DNA of 64,000 bases from Boswellia sacra (lineage: Eukaryota; Streptophyta; Magnoliopsida; Sapindales; Burseraceae): the NCBI GenBank assembly GCA_013180625.2, contig SNVD02014651.1:558001-622000 (forward strand), written 5' to 3'. Positions 54,053 through 64,000 of the stretch are shown here, piece by piece. A program made the position numbers and the translations under genes. Position 1 is the first letter of the stretch, and every line of letters begins with the position of its first letter. The notes under the pieces were generated by a model that saw only the letters and a program-made list of their open reading frames with translations, had not been told where the DNA came from and did no database searches.

Positions 54053-56490
54053 ATGGATAATGTTCGTTTTCCTATCGTGTATGATGGTGAATGGGTGTCA
54101 AGTGGCAGAGAATTTTTTTTCAATGGTCGTAGAAGCAAAGGTGTGACTTTGCCTATGTCAATAACCTATGAAGAGTTAGTTCGTAAAGTTTCTGAAGTCA
54201 CCAATAAGTCATTAGAGGAAAACACATTTTCATTGCAATATGTGTTAAGGGCACATATTCCACTTCCTCCATCAATAGTAGAAAGTGATGAAGATTTGAA
54301 ATATTTCTTGGAGGAAAACCTCAATGTGGACCCTTCAAATAGGATCCCCTTATATGCAATTGTTGAACCCCGTTCATATGAAAATGATATTGAAAATGGT
54401 ATAGGTTCGAGGGAGGGTAGTAACCAACTTCTTACCAGTGTTCCGTCAACATACCCAGAAGAACGTTGTCATGCAATTCCTTCCACTATTAATGAAGATG
54501 ATGTGTTGGAAGAACCATTAATTAATACTGATCTCGATCCTAGTCCCTTGGATGATGTACAGAATTTTGATCATGTCGAAGCACCAGAATCGCGTTCATG
54601 TGACATTTCTCAATCTAATCGTGAAGGTTATTTTTGTAGAGGTAATGAGTTTTCATCTAATCAAGAAATAGGGAGTAATTCTAATTCATTGGGCACTTCT
54701 AATGTTGGGTCATCATGTAGACTTTCTGATAGTAACACCGATGTATATGTAAGCAGTGTGTTCAAGAATAAGAGGGATTTGCAAAACAAGATTAGCATTT
54801 TAGCAGTAAGAAGGAACTTTCAGTTTAGGGTAAAAAAGTCCAACAAAACCCTTTACAAGATAGCATGTATAGATGAATTTTGCAAGTGGCGACTTCGTGC
54901 CATGAAAATCAAGAATTGTGATCTTTTTAAGGTGACAAAGCTTTGTGACGTACATACATGTGCTCTTAACAATCTTGAGCGAGATCATCGTCAAGCTACA
55001 TCAAAGTTAATTGCTATGGATATTCATGAGAAGTACAATAATGTTGGAGTGACTTATAGCCTAATGATATCAGACATGATGTAGCAAAGAATTTTGGAAT
55101 TCATATTTCTTATGGAAAGGCATGGCGAGCGCGGGAGCATGCGTTAGAGTTGGTTCGGGGTTCACCAGAAGATTCATTCAGGTTATTGCCAAGATACTGT
55201 CATACTTTAGAGAAGCATAATCACGGCACTATCACTCACATACATACTGATCCACATGACCATTTCTTATATTTCTTTTTTGCCTTGGGTGCTTCCATAC
55301 GTGGCTTTAGAACTTGTGTAAGGCCCGTTGTTGCTGTGGATGGGACCTTTTTGAAGGGCAAATATAGAGGCACCCTGCTTGTGGCCGCATGCATGGATGG
55401 TAACAATCAAATTTATCCTTTGGCGTTTGGCGTTGTTGACTCTGAGAATGATGCATCATGGGAATGGTTTTTAACGAAATTGAAGGATGCTATTGGTTCC
55501 GTTGAAGATATTGTGATAATCTCTGATCGTCATAAAAGCATAGGCAAGGGGGTGGGTAAAGTGTTTCCTGATGCTCAACATGGTGCTTGTGTGTATCATA
55601 TTTCACAAAATCTTAGGGCCAAATTCAAAGATGTGGTTATAAGTGATATATTCTTCACAGCCAGCAAAGTTTATCGTCAATGTGAGTTTGAGGACCTAAT
55701 GCGACAAATTAATGGAATCGACCACCGTATTGCACAATATCTACACGAAGCTGGGTATGCAAAGTGGGCTCGTTCGCATTTTGATGGCAGAAGGTATAGT
55801 ATTTTGACAACCAATATTGCAGAGTGCCTGAATGGTGTTCTCAAGGAAGCACGAGAATTTCCCATTATGAAGCTAGTGGATCATATTATATCAGAGGTGT
55901 TACAAAAATGGTTTTGTACACGTAGGGAGGAGGCAATTAACATGACAACTCCACTAACAACATGGGCTGAAAAACAGTTGAAAAATAGGCACGAGGAAGG
56001 CCTTTCTTATAGAGTTGTTCCAATTAGCCTGCACGAGTTTACTGTCAAAGATGGATATTTAGATGGTCATGTAGACTTGCATGCAAGAACATGTAGCTGC
56101 CGAGAATTCCAGATTGAACAGTTACCATGCAAACACGTTATTGCAGTGTGTAGAGTGCGTAACTTATCAGTCTATAATTTTACTCATCACTTTTATAGGT
56201 CCGAAGTCTTATTGACTGCATATGCGGAAGCTATCTACCCTGTTGGTTCGTCTGAGGAGTGGGATATCCCAGATGATGTCGAGGCACGTATAATATTACC
56301 CCCCGCGAAATGTCGCGGTCGGGGTAGGCAAAAGAAGAATCGAATTCCATCGTTGGGTGAAGAAAGGACATCACGTAAATGTGGGCGGTGTGGTGGCAGA
56401 AGTCATAATCGGAAGACATGCAGGTCGACGAATCCGCTGTCAACCCAAAGAAATCCGGAGGCTCCATTAAATGATGCCGGTGGGGAGTAA
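54053..56490 (+). pseudogene. MuDR-type transposase with one frameshift
   Basis: The first part (54053-55084, 343 residues) has an N-terminal PB1-like region (MDNVRFPIVYDGEW...), an acidic linker, and a MuDR DNA-binding zinc region (KIACIDEFCKWRLRAM ... CDVHTC). A loss of one base at about 55058-55062 moves the frame. The same protein then continues in the next frame to the stop at 56488-56490. The second part has the MULE catalytic core: Asp in VVAVDGTFLKG (codon near 55339), Asp in VIISDRHKS (near 55525) and Glu in NIAECLNG (near 55822). A SWIM zinc finger (CSCREF...PCKH) and a CCHC knuckle (CGRCGGRSHNRKTC) follow. The enzyme cuts and pastes Mutator elements in the nucleus. The single lesion suggests that activity was lost recently, or that this is a sequencing error. 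Confidence 0.92.
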
Positions 56491-56813
56491 CCACATGTAC
56501 CTACTGCTTTGTAAATGCTTTACTTTATGCTTTGGATGATGTGTGTGTTGCGATCATTTATAGATGTGTGTGTTGTAATAGTTTTGTTGGACATGTTAGT
56601 GGGGGATGTTGTTGCCTAATGACTTCAATAAATAACATTATTATTAAGTTGTTCTTGTACACCAGAATGCAATATGCTATTGTAATGCAATTTCATTTCT
56701 CTTACATTGTAATTTTATATAATATGAATAGAAATCGACAAGAGTGACATCTAAAACAGGGCAAAGCATTGTGTAATAGCGCATTTGTGTACATTAAGCA
56801 ATCTGCATATGAG

Positions 56814-57195
56814 CACAACCCGGTCGTGCAGAAAATCAGATTGTATAATGCAATCTGTCTAACTGCACGACCCGGTCGTGCTGACTGCACGACCCGGTCG
56901 TGCAGAATGGCAGATTGCATAATGCAATCTGTCTGACTGCACGACCCGGTCGTGCTGACTGCACGACCCGGTCGTGCAGAAAGGCAGATTGCATAATGCA
57001 ATCTGTCTGACTGCACGACCCGGTCGTGCTTGCATAATACAATCTGTCTGACTGCACGACCCGGTCGTGCAGAATGGCAGATTGCATATGCAATCTGTCT
57101 GACTGCACGACCCGGTCGTGCTGAAAGGCAGATTGCATAATGCAATCTGTCTGACTGCACGACCCCGTCGTGCTGACTGACTGCACGACCAGAAA
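56814..57195. repeat. Right subterminal palindrome array of the MULE
   Basis: Seven perfect copies of GCACGACCCGGTCGTGC (8-base arms, one central base) plus two variants and a half copy. They alternate with a second palindrome made of arms CAGATTGCAT and ATGCAATCTG around one A. Together they form a higher-order repeat of roughly 50-75 bases. The overlapping minus-strand frames that cross it are products of the repetition, not genes. Confidence 0.93.
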
Positions 57196-57419
57196 GACAG
57201 ATTGCATAACAAGAGCAATCTAACTACAGCATCCAAAGTAGCTTTTGGATCATTGAAATTTCGAAACTAACCGTAAGGGCAGAGGCAGAAACCATGAAAA
57301 ACAATCCAATCTCGATGAAAAAAACTAGGCATACGATGAAAAGGAAAAAGAATACAATAAGGCTCTAGATTTATACCCTCAGAAACGAGATTTCAAAATC
57401 CCAAGAGAAAGTTGAGTTT

Positions 57420-57700
57420 TTCTACTCCCACAGGCGCGACCACAGCAGCGGCACGGCGTCACAGCGGATGACTGAGATCATAGGGGCGACGAGCAAGTCA
57501 CCACAGCGGCGGGAGGAGGTGGGCACGGCAGCGGAACGACGCAGCAGGCGCGACCGGCAAGCAACCAACGGCGCGACACAAGGGAAGAGCAGCGACGGAG
57601 CAAGCCGACGATGACACGATCACACCAGAGAACAGCGGAGCTACGACTGTGGTAGGAGCGGTCCGGTGAGGGCAGCGGCGGAGCATGTGACGGGGTCGTG
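57420..57700. other. GC-rich block inside MULE right end
   Basis: A strongly GC-rich stretch full of GCGACC, GCGGC and CGACG words, ending ACGGGGTCGTGC, which repeats the palindrome core. A minus-strand frame (57498-57686) has no recognisable product. It may be captured host sequence or a divergent regulatory end. Confidence 0.4.
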
Positions 57701-58606
57701 CAATTTCGGTTATTTCCGATTAGGGTGGGGATTGATTTTAGGGTTTATGACATTTTGGTTTTGTTGACCTTTTTTAATTTGTTTAGGATAATTTTGTCTT
57801 TTCATATGTTATAAGGGGTCAACAATAGTTAATTTTGTAAAAGGGGTTATATATAGACAATGGTTTTTGGAAGGGGTTATATGGTGAAAATCGGGCGTCT
57901 TTTTTATTGCGAAATTATCTTAATACCCTTTCTTCAATAAACAAGGAGAACAACATTTTTTCTTTATTTCTTCTTCATTTTTGGATAAAATATTCTTTAT
58001 ACAACACTGTTTTACATAACATATTGCATTTTACACATAGTTTGTCGCATATACATTATCTGAAAAACACAGTATTAGCTTAGAAAAAATGAACTAAGCT
58101 ATGTTGAAGTGATCGAGCAGTTTGATGCAAAAAAACTCGAATTTTTTAGAGAAAATTTGGGTTCTTCAGTGAGAAAGACGACTAACATTGTTGAGTGTTG
58201 AGCACTCTATCGGACATCATCTGATTGTGAAAGAGAGGTGTTGGATACTGTCAGATTTACATGATCGATAAAATTCGACACATGATGCCAAGCTTCAAGC
58301 ATATAATTTGACGGAGAAATTGAGAATCAAGCGTCAGATTACTTGTAACTGATACTTCACAACCCTTGTTATCGAGTGTCAGTTATATGTAATTTGACAC
58401 TCGACATCTGCTCATCTAGGCTCGTCGAGTGTCAAGTGTGAAACAAGATCGACATTCATCATCGTCTATCTTAGTCTATCGACTTAAAAACCATCATTTT
58501 TATATATCTCAAGTTTCAAATCATTCAGCAAACACTCTAAAAACAACATATACCCATAAATAACTTTTAAAACACAATAAATTATCTACCTTTGTCATCG
58601 TTTACC

Positions 58607-58690
58607 TTTTTTTTTTTTTCTTTTAAGGGGGAGCTGGCCCAGATCCCCTCGAAGCCCCAACCCTCGTGGTGACCTTCCCGTGAAGGTCAA
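58607..58690 (-). repeat. Possible retroposed fragment with poly-A tail on minus strand
   Basis: A poly-T run is followed by an abrupt GC-rich block and a perfect hairpin (arms TGACCTTC and GAAGGTCA around CCGT, 58670-58689). Read on the minus strand it is a GC-rich body ending in poly-A, like a SINE or processed fragment. The family is not recognised. Confidence 0.25.
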
Positions 58691-59131
58691 TCCGCTTATG
58701 CATCTGTGAAGAAGGAGTTTAGAAATAGGGAAGATTTGATGATGGCTATTGGTTATGGATGAAATAAAATGAAAATAAATGAATTGAATTGTTGAGAATA
58801 TGAAGGTTATTTTTCACTCAAAAGGATCGTGGCATCAAAATATTTGGGGTGTGGATTATTTTTCAATGATGCTCCTTAATTTGGGTCTTTTTTTTATTTT
58901 TTCATTTTATTTTAACATAATGATTAAAATATCTCTAAGCCCATAGCAAAGCCCATTTAGATGGGTTTATAGACTTATAATTGCATAGGGTCCATGGGCC
59001 TTAGCCTATTTTATGTGCTTTATTTCCACAAGGCCCAGGAACTTTCTCCTAGAGAAATTTCAGGCAAATGGCGTGTGACGGTGTGAGTATTTGTTTTATT
59101 AAATTAATTTAGAAAATGAAATGGAAAAATT

Positions 59132-59350
59132 GGAAAATAACCCAAGGTGAGGAGCTTCTTTGATAAATAATCTTATTTCTAAAATTTTACGTTATGACCT
59201 TGTCTGACAATGTCTAATGAATGAGTTTGACACTGTTCGATAATGTTGGATAGTATTCGATAGTGTCAAACACTTAACAAAAGGTCATGACATACGAATT
59301 TTTAAAGACATGATTATTTTGCAAACAGACTTACATTTGGGATTTTTTTT
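59132..59350. mobile_element. Small inverted-repeat element (MITE-like), copy B
   Basis: The left about 70 bases (GGAAAATAACCCAAGGTGAG...) and the inverted right end (AAAAAAAATCCCAAATGTAA...) are similar. The core is degenerate copies of GATAGTGTCAAACA-like words. It resembles 23561-23849 in ends and layout. Confidence 0.5.
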
Positions 59351-60361
59351 TTCCAAATAAAAAATAGAAGTTGAGATTGTTTAAATTTGGTGCATTACGT
59401 GTGTTAAGTTTCGATTCCGTCATACCTAAGTAAAAAGGTGTTTAAATTTGTTTTTTTTCACTCAAGACCTTTAGAACTAAATAGATCTTAAGATTTCTTT
59501 GGTTGCGTTTTGGAGTTGGGTTGGGTTGGACTGGGACAGGGAGACCATGGAGGGGGTGGGTCTTTCCAATCCCAAAGTCAAGAGACTATATGGAAAGTGG
59601 GACTAAACTCTTGTCTCTGTTTTCCATATGAAATCTGAATTTTATTTAATCTCAAACTTCGGACATTTTTATGTTGATTGTTCTTAGGACAGAACGCTTT
59701 TTTTGAGATTAAAAACATTTTAATAAAAAATGCTATATTTTATAGCTTTTATCTTAATAGGAAAAGATCTAAATGCATTGCCTATTTTTTAGGTCTTAAA
59801 ATATCCTTGAAAATTTTATTTAATTCCTATTTTTTTAAATCTTTAAATGATCTTTTTCTATCTTTGAACGCTTGAGCACTCACAACACAAACCAACAGCA
59901 ATCAAACTAATATTTTAATTTTAATATTCTATTGTTAAAATATTTTTTTGAATACTCAATTATTATTTTTTAATTACATTGTAACTAAAATAATTTTATA
60001 TTATAAGTGAAACACATTAATTAATAATTTAATTTTTTGGCACTGTATTATTTTAGTTTTGATTTTGTTGTATTGATTATTTACAAATATTTATATAACA
60101 TATATAATTTATAATACATATAATACTAAATAAGGGTATATATGTTAAATTAATAGCTTTTAGATACTTTTAGTTATTAAAAATAATAACTTAAGACTTA
60201 TTATAAGATCTTAAAAAATAAAAAAATAATCATATCATTCATGTATTTGTCAAATGCAAATTTTAGTCAAATCGGATTCATTCATATTTCTAAAAAAAAA
60301 AAATTGCCTCGTTAGTCTAGTCCCCCACTTAATCTGGGGTCTGAAATACTCTTTTAAATGA

Positions 60362-60391
60362 GGGGGTGGGGTGGGGGTGGGGTGGGGGTGT
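60362..60391 (+). repeat. G-run tandem repeat, potential G-quadruplex
   Basis: GGGGGTGGGG units repeat with single T spacers: five runs of four or five G within 30 bases. This satisfies the usual G-quadruplex pattern. It is isolated in AT-rich DNA about 870 bases upstream of the PPR gene. Confidence 0.8.
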
Positions 60392-61259
60392 GTATGACTT
60401 TTGTGTTTGATTTTTCGGGAAACACTTGTTGGATATAAATATAACTCTTTATTACTTAATTTATATCACTTATTAATAGTGTTCATTTATTCTTTTATAT
60501 ACATCTTAAAAAAAGTGATAAGATAATATCTTATTTTAGATTTGATTAATTTACCCTTTAATAGGAATACAATATATTGATGATTTATTTGTTAAAAACT
60601 AAGATTATAAATAATTATATGCTTTTGTTTCTTAATTAATTATTTATGATTAAAATAAAAATTGCATTATAATAAATTTAACTTATTTAAATATTTTCCA
60701 AGATTGTAATTAAGTTTTTGTACTATAAATGATTAAAAATGTTTTACTAGGAAGTAGGAAGAATTAAAAATGTAAAAAGCTTAAAAGAATTAAAACAAAA
60801 TAACTACAGATGGCAGGACACACACTACGTCGTTTTGCTGCAGTGGCAAAATCGACCAATTCACTTGAACTGGTTGTGCGTGAACTATCGTGAAAACCGA
60901 AGACCGGAGCTATTGCCGCTGCCAATCTGCTGCAAAGCCTACTGTCGCCTCTGGATATTTCCGGACAGTTGCCGGCCAACGGAAAAGTCTCCAAAAGTTC
61001 TTAGTTTTTTGCCTTCATGGTGAACTAATCTCCTAACCTTGAGCCAATCTATTTGTCGGGTTGCTTGTTAAATAGTTATTTTTTATCTGGGATTTGTCCA
61101 TCAATTGAAGAGAATTTGAATTTCTGAGTAATAAATGCTTAGCAGGCTGCCTGTTGCTGACATAATTCGTTAAAGATTGCCAGTTGACAGTTGGGTTATG
61201 AGGAATATTATGCAGTTGTGGTGGTGGGATTAGTCTTCCATTTGGCATTTGGCTTTGTA

Positions 61260-63560
61260 ATGCTTAAACTGAAATCCAATTCCCTTTCTACCTACCTCCC
61301 TTTCTTGAAAACTTTTCATTCCATTAGAATACAAAATCTCCGTTCTCTTCTCCAGTACCATGCTTTTGTAATCACCACTGCCTACTCCAACAACATTTTT
61401 GTTGCCTCTAAGCTTATTTCTCTCTATGCTTCTTTCAATAGATCTCATTTTGCCACTCAAGTCTTCAATTCACTTCCCACTAAAGATACATTTCTTTGGA
61501 ATTCAATCATCAAATGTCACTTCTCTAATGCTCTTTTCCATCAAGCCTTACGTTTCTTTCTTGGAATGCGATTGTCTGCTACTCCGGTCAATGATTTTAC
61601 CATCCCAATGGTTGTCTCTGCCTGTGCCGAATTGAACTGGGGATGTTATGGGACCTATGTACATGGCTTGGCTTTGAAACACGCCCTTTTCCGCAACAAT
61701 TCTGTTGTTGGTTCTAGTTTGGTGTACATGTATGCTAAGTGTGGTTGTATGGAGGACGCACACACTGTGTTTGATGATATTTCAGTGAAAGATGTGGTAA
61801 CCTGGACTGCTCTTGTTGTTGGGTATGTGCAGAACGGGATGAGTGAGAAAGGTTTGAAGTATCTTTTTGAGATGATTAAAACTGGTCGAGATGGTGAAAA
61901 GCCCAATTTTAGGACAATTGAAGGTGGGTTCCAAGCTTGTGGGAATTTAGGTGCTTTGAGTGAAGGAAGGTGTTTGCATGGTTTTGTAGTGAAAACCGGA
62001 CTTGGGACTTGCCAAGTTGTTCAGTCTTCAATTTTGGGGGTTTATTCTAAGTGGGGTGATATCAAAGAAGCTTATTTTTCATTTTCTGAAGTAGTTGGAA
62101 AAGATCTTTTCTCATGGACATCGATTATTGGTGTATTTGCAAGATATGGTTTCATGAAAGAATGCTTGAATGTATTTTGGGAAATGCAGGTGAGTGGAAT
62201 GAATCCGGATGGAATTGTTATAAGTTGCATGTTTTTGGGTTTTAGGAATTCTATGTGCGTCCCTGAAGGAAAGGCCTTTCATGGATTATTTTTGAGAAGG
62301 AATTATGTATTAGATCAAATGGTGCATAATGCTGTATTATTAATGTACTGCAAGTTTGGACTTGTAGCTTACGCTGAGAAGCTTTTTGAAACAGGCTGCA
62401 AGTGGAACGAGGAGTCTTGGAATACTATGGTTATTGGCTATTTTAAGGTGGGGATGGAAGCCAAGTGTATACAACTATTTAGGGAGATGCAACATCTGGG
62501 CATTAAATTTGAATTAAAGGCCTTAGTGTCTGTTATATGTTCCTGTTCCCAGTTAGGAGCTACCTATCTAGGCCAGTCACTTCATTGCTATATGGTTAAA
62601 AATCATATGGATGAGAACATCTCGGTCCTCAATTCGCTCATAGATATGTATGGGAAGAATTGTAATTTTACCATTGCACGGAGATTATTTTGTAGCACAC
62701 AAAAGGATATTGTCACGTGGAACACTTTGATCTCAGCATATACTGATAATGGGCAGTCTGCTGAGGCTATTGACTTGTTTGATTTAATGGTATCAGAAAA
62801 CTTGAAGCCTAACACGGCAACATTGGTATCCGTTGTTTCGGCTTGTTCTCACCTTGCATCTCTGGAGAAAGGGGAAAAAGTTCACCAATATATTAAGGAA
62901 AGGGGGCTTGAGTTGAATCTACCTCTAGCTACTGCATTGATTGACATGTATGCAAAATGTGGACAACTTGAGACATCAAGAGAATTGTTCATTTCAATGA
63001 AGGAAAGGGATGTGATTTCTTGGAATGTGATGATATCAAGTTATGGAGCTCATGGAGATGCAGAATCAGCACTTGAGATTTTTGAACAAATGGAAATGTC
63101 AAATGTTAAACCAAATGCACTTACATTTCTTGCTGTTCTTTTAGCCTGTACTCATGCGGGCCTTGTTGAAGAAGGGAAGTATGTGTTTAGTAGAATGCAA
63201 TATTATGATGTGAAACCCAATTTGAAGCACTATGCTTGTATGGTGGATCTTTTGGGCAGGTCAGGTAATTTGCAGGAAGCTGAAGCACTAGTTCTTTCAA
63301 TGCCTATCCGACCTGATGGAGGTGTGTTGGGAGCTCTGTTAAGTGCTTGTAAAATTCATAATGAAATTGAGATGGGAATAAGGATGGCAAAGCTTGCAAT
63401 TAAATCTGATCCCGACAATGATGGCTACTATATAGTGATGTCCAACATGTATAGCTCTATTGGAAAGTGGGCTGAGGCAGAAAGGATAAGGAAAATGATG
63501 AAGGAACGGGGTGTTGGAAAGAGAGCCGGTTGGAGTGCAGTTTTGGAAGCAAAATCATAG
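61260..63560 (+). CDS. Pentatricopeptide repeat protein, PLS class with E domain
   Basis: A single-exon gene of 766 residues from the first in-frame ATG (61260) to TAG 63558-63560. No intron is typical of the family. It is built from about 18 PPR motifs of P, L and S types. Examples are DTFLWNSIIKCHFSNALFH, DVVTWTALVVGYVQNGMSE, DIVTWNTLISAYTDNGQSA and DVISWNVMISSYGAHGDAE. The E/E+ region follows (GVLGALLSACKIHNEIEMG, NDGYYIVMSNMYSSIGKW) and ends GVGKRAGWSAVL. There is no DYW domain, so an editing deaminase would have to act in trans. PLS-class proteins bind organelle RNA one base per motif and mostly direct C-to-U editing. The overall sequence resembles Arabidopsis At4g39952, annotated as mitochondrial. 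The N-terminus (LKLKSNSLSTYLPFLKTF) is a plausible organelle presequence. The target RNA is unknown. Confidence 0.93.
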   Translation: MLKLKSNSLSTYLPFLKTFHSIRIQNLRSLLQYHAFVITTAYSNNIFVASKLISLYASFNRSHFATQVFNSLPTKDTFLWNSIIKCHFSNALFHQALRFFLGMRLSATPVNDFTIPMVVSACAELNWGCYGTYVHGLALKHALFRNNSVVGSSLVYMYAKCGCMEDAHTVFDDISVKDVVTWTALVVGYVQNGMSEKGLKYLFEMIKTGRDGEKPNFRTIEGGFQACGNLGALSEGRCLHGFVVKTGLGTCQVVQSSILGVYSKWGDIKEAYFSFSEVVGKDLFSWTSIIGVFARYGFMKECLNVFWEMQVSGMNPDGIVISCMFLGFRNSMCVPEGKAFHGLFLRRNYVLDQMVHNAVLLMYCKFGLVAYAEKLFETGCKWNEESWNTMVIGYFKVGMEAKCIQLFREMQHLGIKFELKALVSVICSCSQLGATYLGQSLHCYMVKNHMDENISVLNSLIDMYGKNCNFTIARRLFCSTQKDIVTWNTLISAYTDNGQSAEAIDLFDLMVSENLKPNTATLVSVVSACSHLASLEKGEKVHQYIKERGLELNLPLATALIDMYAKCGQLETSRELFISMKERDVISWNVMISSYGAHGDAESALEIFEQMEMSNVKPNALTFLAVLLACTHAGLVEEGKYVFSRMQYYDVKPNLKHYACMVDLLGRSGNLQEAEALVLSMPIRPDGGVLGALLSACKIHNEIEMGIRMAKLAIKSDPDNDGYYIVMSNMYSSIGKWAEAERIRKMMKERGVGKRAGWSAVLEAKS

Positions 63561-64000
63561 TGAAAAGAAATAGAGAATGTCTCTGAAAAATAAAAAATAA
63601 AATTGATCAATTCTTCTGACCGCTGCCTCTGAGGTGAATTTATTATTTCGATTCTATTTGAACAATCATATAAATTCTTAGCAATTGGTATTTTATAATC
63701 ATTAAATTTTGGGGATTTGCAGTGATGAGCAATGCAGAGATTTCTTCTTCTTTCCAGAAGAAGAAAAGGTTTATATAATGACTTATTTGTGCCTGCTTCA
63801 CTTCTTTTTTAATGTTTCCCATCAGTTCATTTCCACGCTCATTCCCACCAAGGTAAATCAAACCCATTGGACTAAGCTTTCTGCAGTTCTGCTTATATTA
63901 GTTTTCTTATGTCAATTATGCTAATTGTTAATTACTTTTGAATCTTCTGTTATTTGAGCTTGGTTTATCAGTTCTTCCCTTTTCTTTTGTGCTTGTAGAT
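63561..64000. other. 3' region of PPR gene
   Basis: AT-rich sequence after the PPR stop. It probably contains the 3' untranslated region. No further gene is visible before the window ends. Confidence 0.5.

Larger units (their letters stand above)
53238..57896 (+). mobile_element. Mutator-like transposon (MULE) encoding a transposase
   Basis: 4,659 bases, flanked by perfect 9-bp duplications GTCTTTTTT. The terminal repeats are short and degenerate: both ends carry ATWTAACCCCTT within the first 26 bases (about 16 of 26 match), with further AACCCC/GACCCC words inside. It contains a MuDR-family transposase broken by one frameshift, a likely leader intron, and palindromic arrays inside each end (53721-53915 and 56814-57195). 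A GC-rich block (57420-57700) of unknown origin precedes the right end. The perfect duplication and a single coding lesion argue for recent insertion. It lies about 440 bases upstream of the TITAN9-like start codon. Confidence 0.9.
57906..61190. other. AT-rich intergenic sequence
   Basis: No gene supported. It holds a GC-rich patch beside a poly-T run (58607-58690), a small inverted-repeat element (59132-59350) and a G-run repeat (60362-60391). From about 60780 the sequence becomes less AT-rich and probably includes the promoter and 5' leader of the PPR gene. Confidence 0.5.

Noticed and set aside
56814..57195. CRISPR-like appearance of regularly spaced palindromic repeats
   Set aside because: This is a plant nuclear transposon, the spacers are themselves repeated, and there are no cas genes.
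56702..57236. Three overlapping minus-strand frames of 123-152 residues with repeated peptides
   Set aside because: The repeats SCSQTDCIMQ and TGSCSQ are only the palindrome array translated in different frames.
59490..59915. Possible MITE starting TTTGGTTGCGTTTTGGAG
   Set aside because: The left end looks like a common MITE start, but the inverted partner near 59880-59915 matches too poorly.
61191..61259. Extension of the PPR frame upstream of the ATG
   Set aside because: There is no ATG in this part of the frame, and the ATG at 61260 begins a plausible organelle presequence.

Overview
This is nuclear DNA from a flowering plant, most likely a eudicot and perhaps a rosid. The genes have many GT-AG introns, the sequence between them is very AT-rich, and the mobile elements are plant types (Ty1-copia, Mutator-like, hAT, PIF/Harbinger-like). 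I cannot name the species. Hexokinase-like, UBC19/20 and TITAN9-like genes lie close together, as I recall HKL2 (At3g20040), UBC19 (At3g20060) and TTN9 (At3g20070) doing in Arabidopsis.

Left part, 1 to about 31,600: a transposon-rich, gene-poor region. An outer Mutator-like (MULE-type) element (562-8797) contains a nearly intact Ty1-copia retrotransposon (1395-6803, minus strand, 5-bp target duplication TCATC) and a second long-inverted-repeat element (7274-8722), which itself holds a hAT-type MITE (7737-8230). Next come a PIF/Harbinger-like non-autonomous element (9287-10565), a broken carboxylesterase gene (10731-11614), a G-box-rich GC island with no obvious gene (15.2-15.7 kb), a Pack-MULE-like element (17469-18976), a small inverted-repeat element (23561-23849) and a second copy of the hAT MITE (30263-30764). 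The rest is AT-rich sequence in which I see no gene.

Middle part, 31.6-53.1 kb: the gene-dense host segment. A 9-exon hexokinase of the HKL type (+) is followed by a 6-exon THUMPD1/Tan1-type tRNA acetylation adaptor (+), a 6-exon UBC19/UBC20 ubiquitin-conjugating enzyme (-) and an 8-exon TITAN9-like gene (-). I traced exons from splice sites, continuous frame and family similarity; all four frames close. The gene products act in different processes (sugar phosphorylation/sensing, tRNA modification, mitotic ubiquitination, endosperm/embryo nuclear division) and nothing suggests one pathway.

Right part, 53.2-64 kb: a Mutator-like transposon (53238-57896) with a perfect 9-bp target duplication lies just upstream of the TITAN9-like gene. 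Its transposase carries DDE, SWIM and zinc-knuckle signatures but has one frameshift. Inside both ends are arrays of perfect short palindromes built on the shared core GGTCGTGC/GCACGACC, the most unusual structure in the window. After AT-rich sequence with a G-quadruplex-like G-run and a small inverted-repeat element, the window ends with a single-exon E-class pentatricopeptide repeat gene (61260-63560) resembling Arabidopsis At4g39952.
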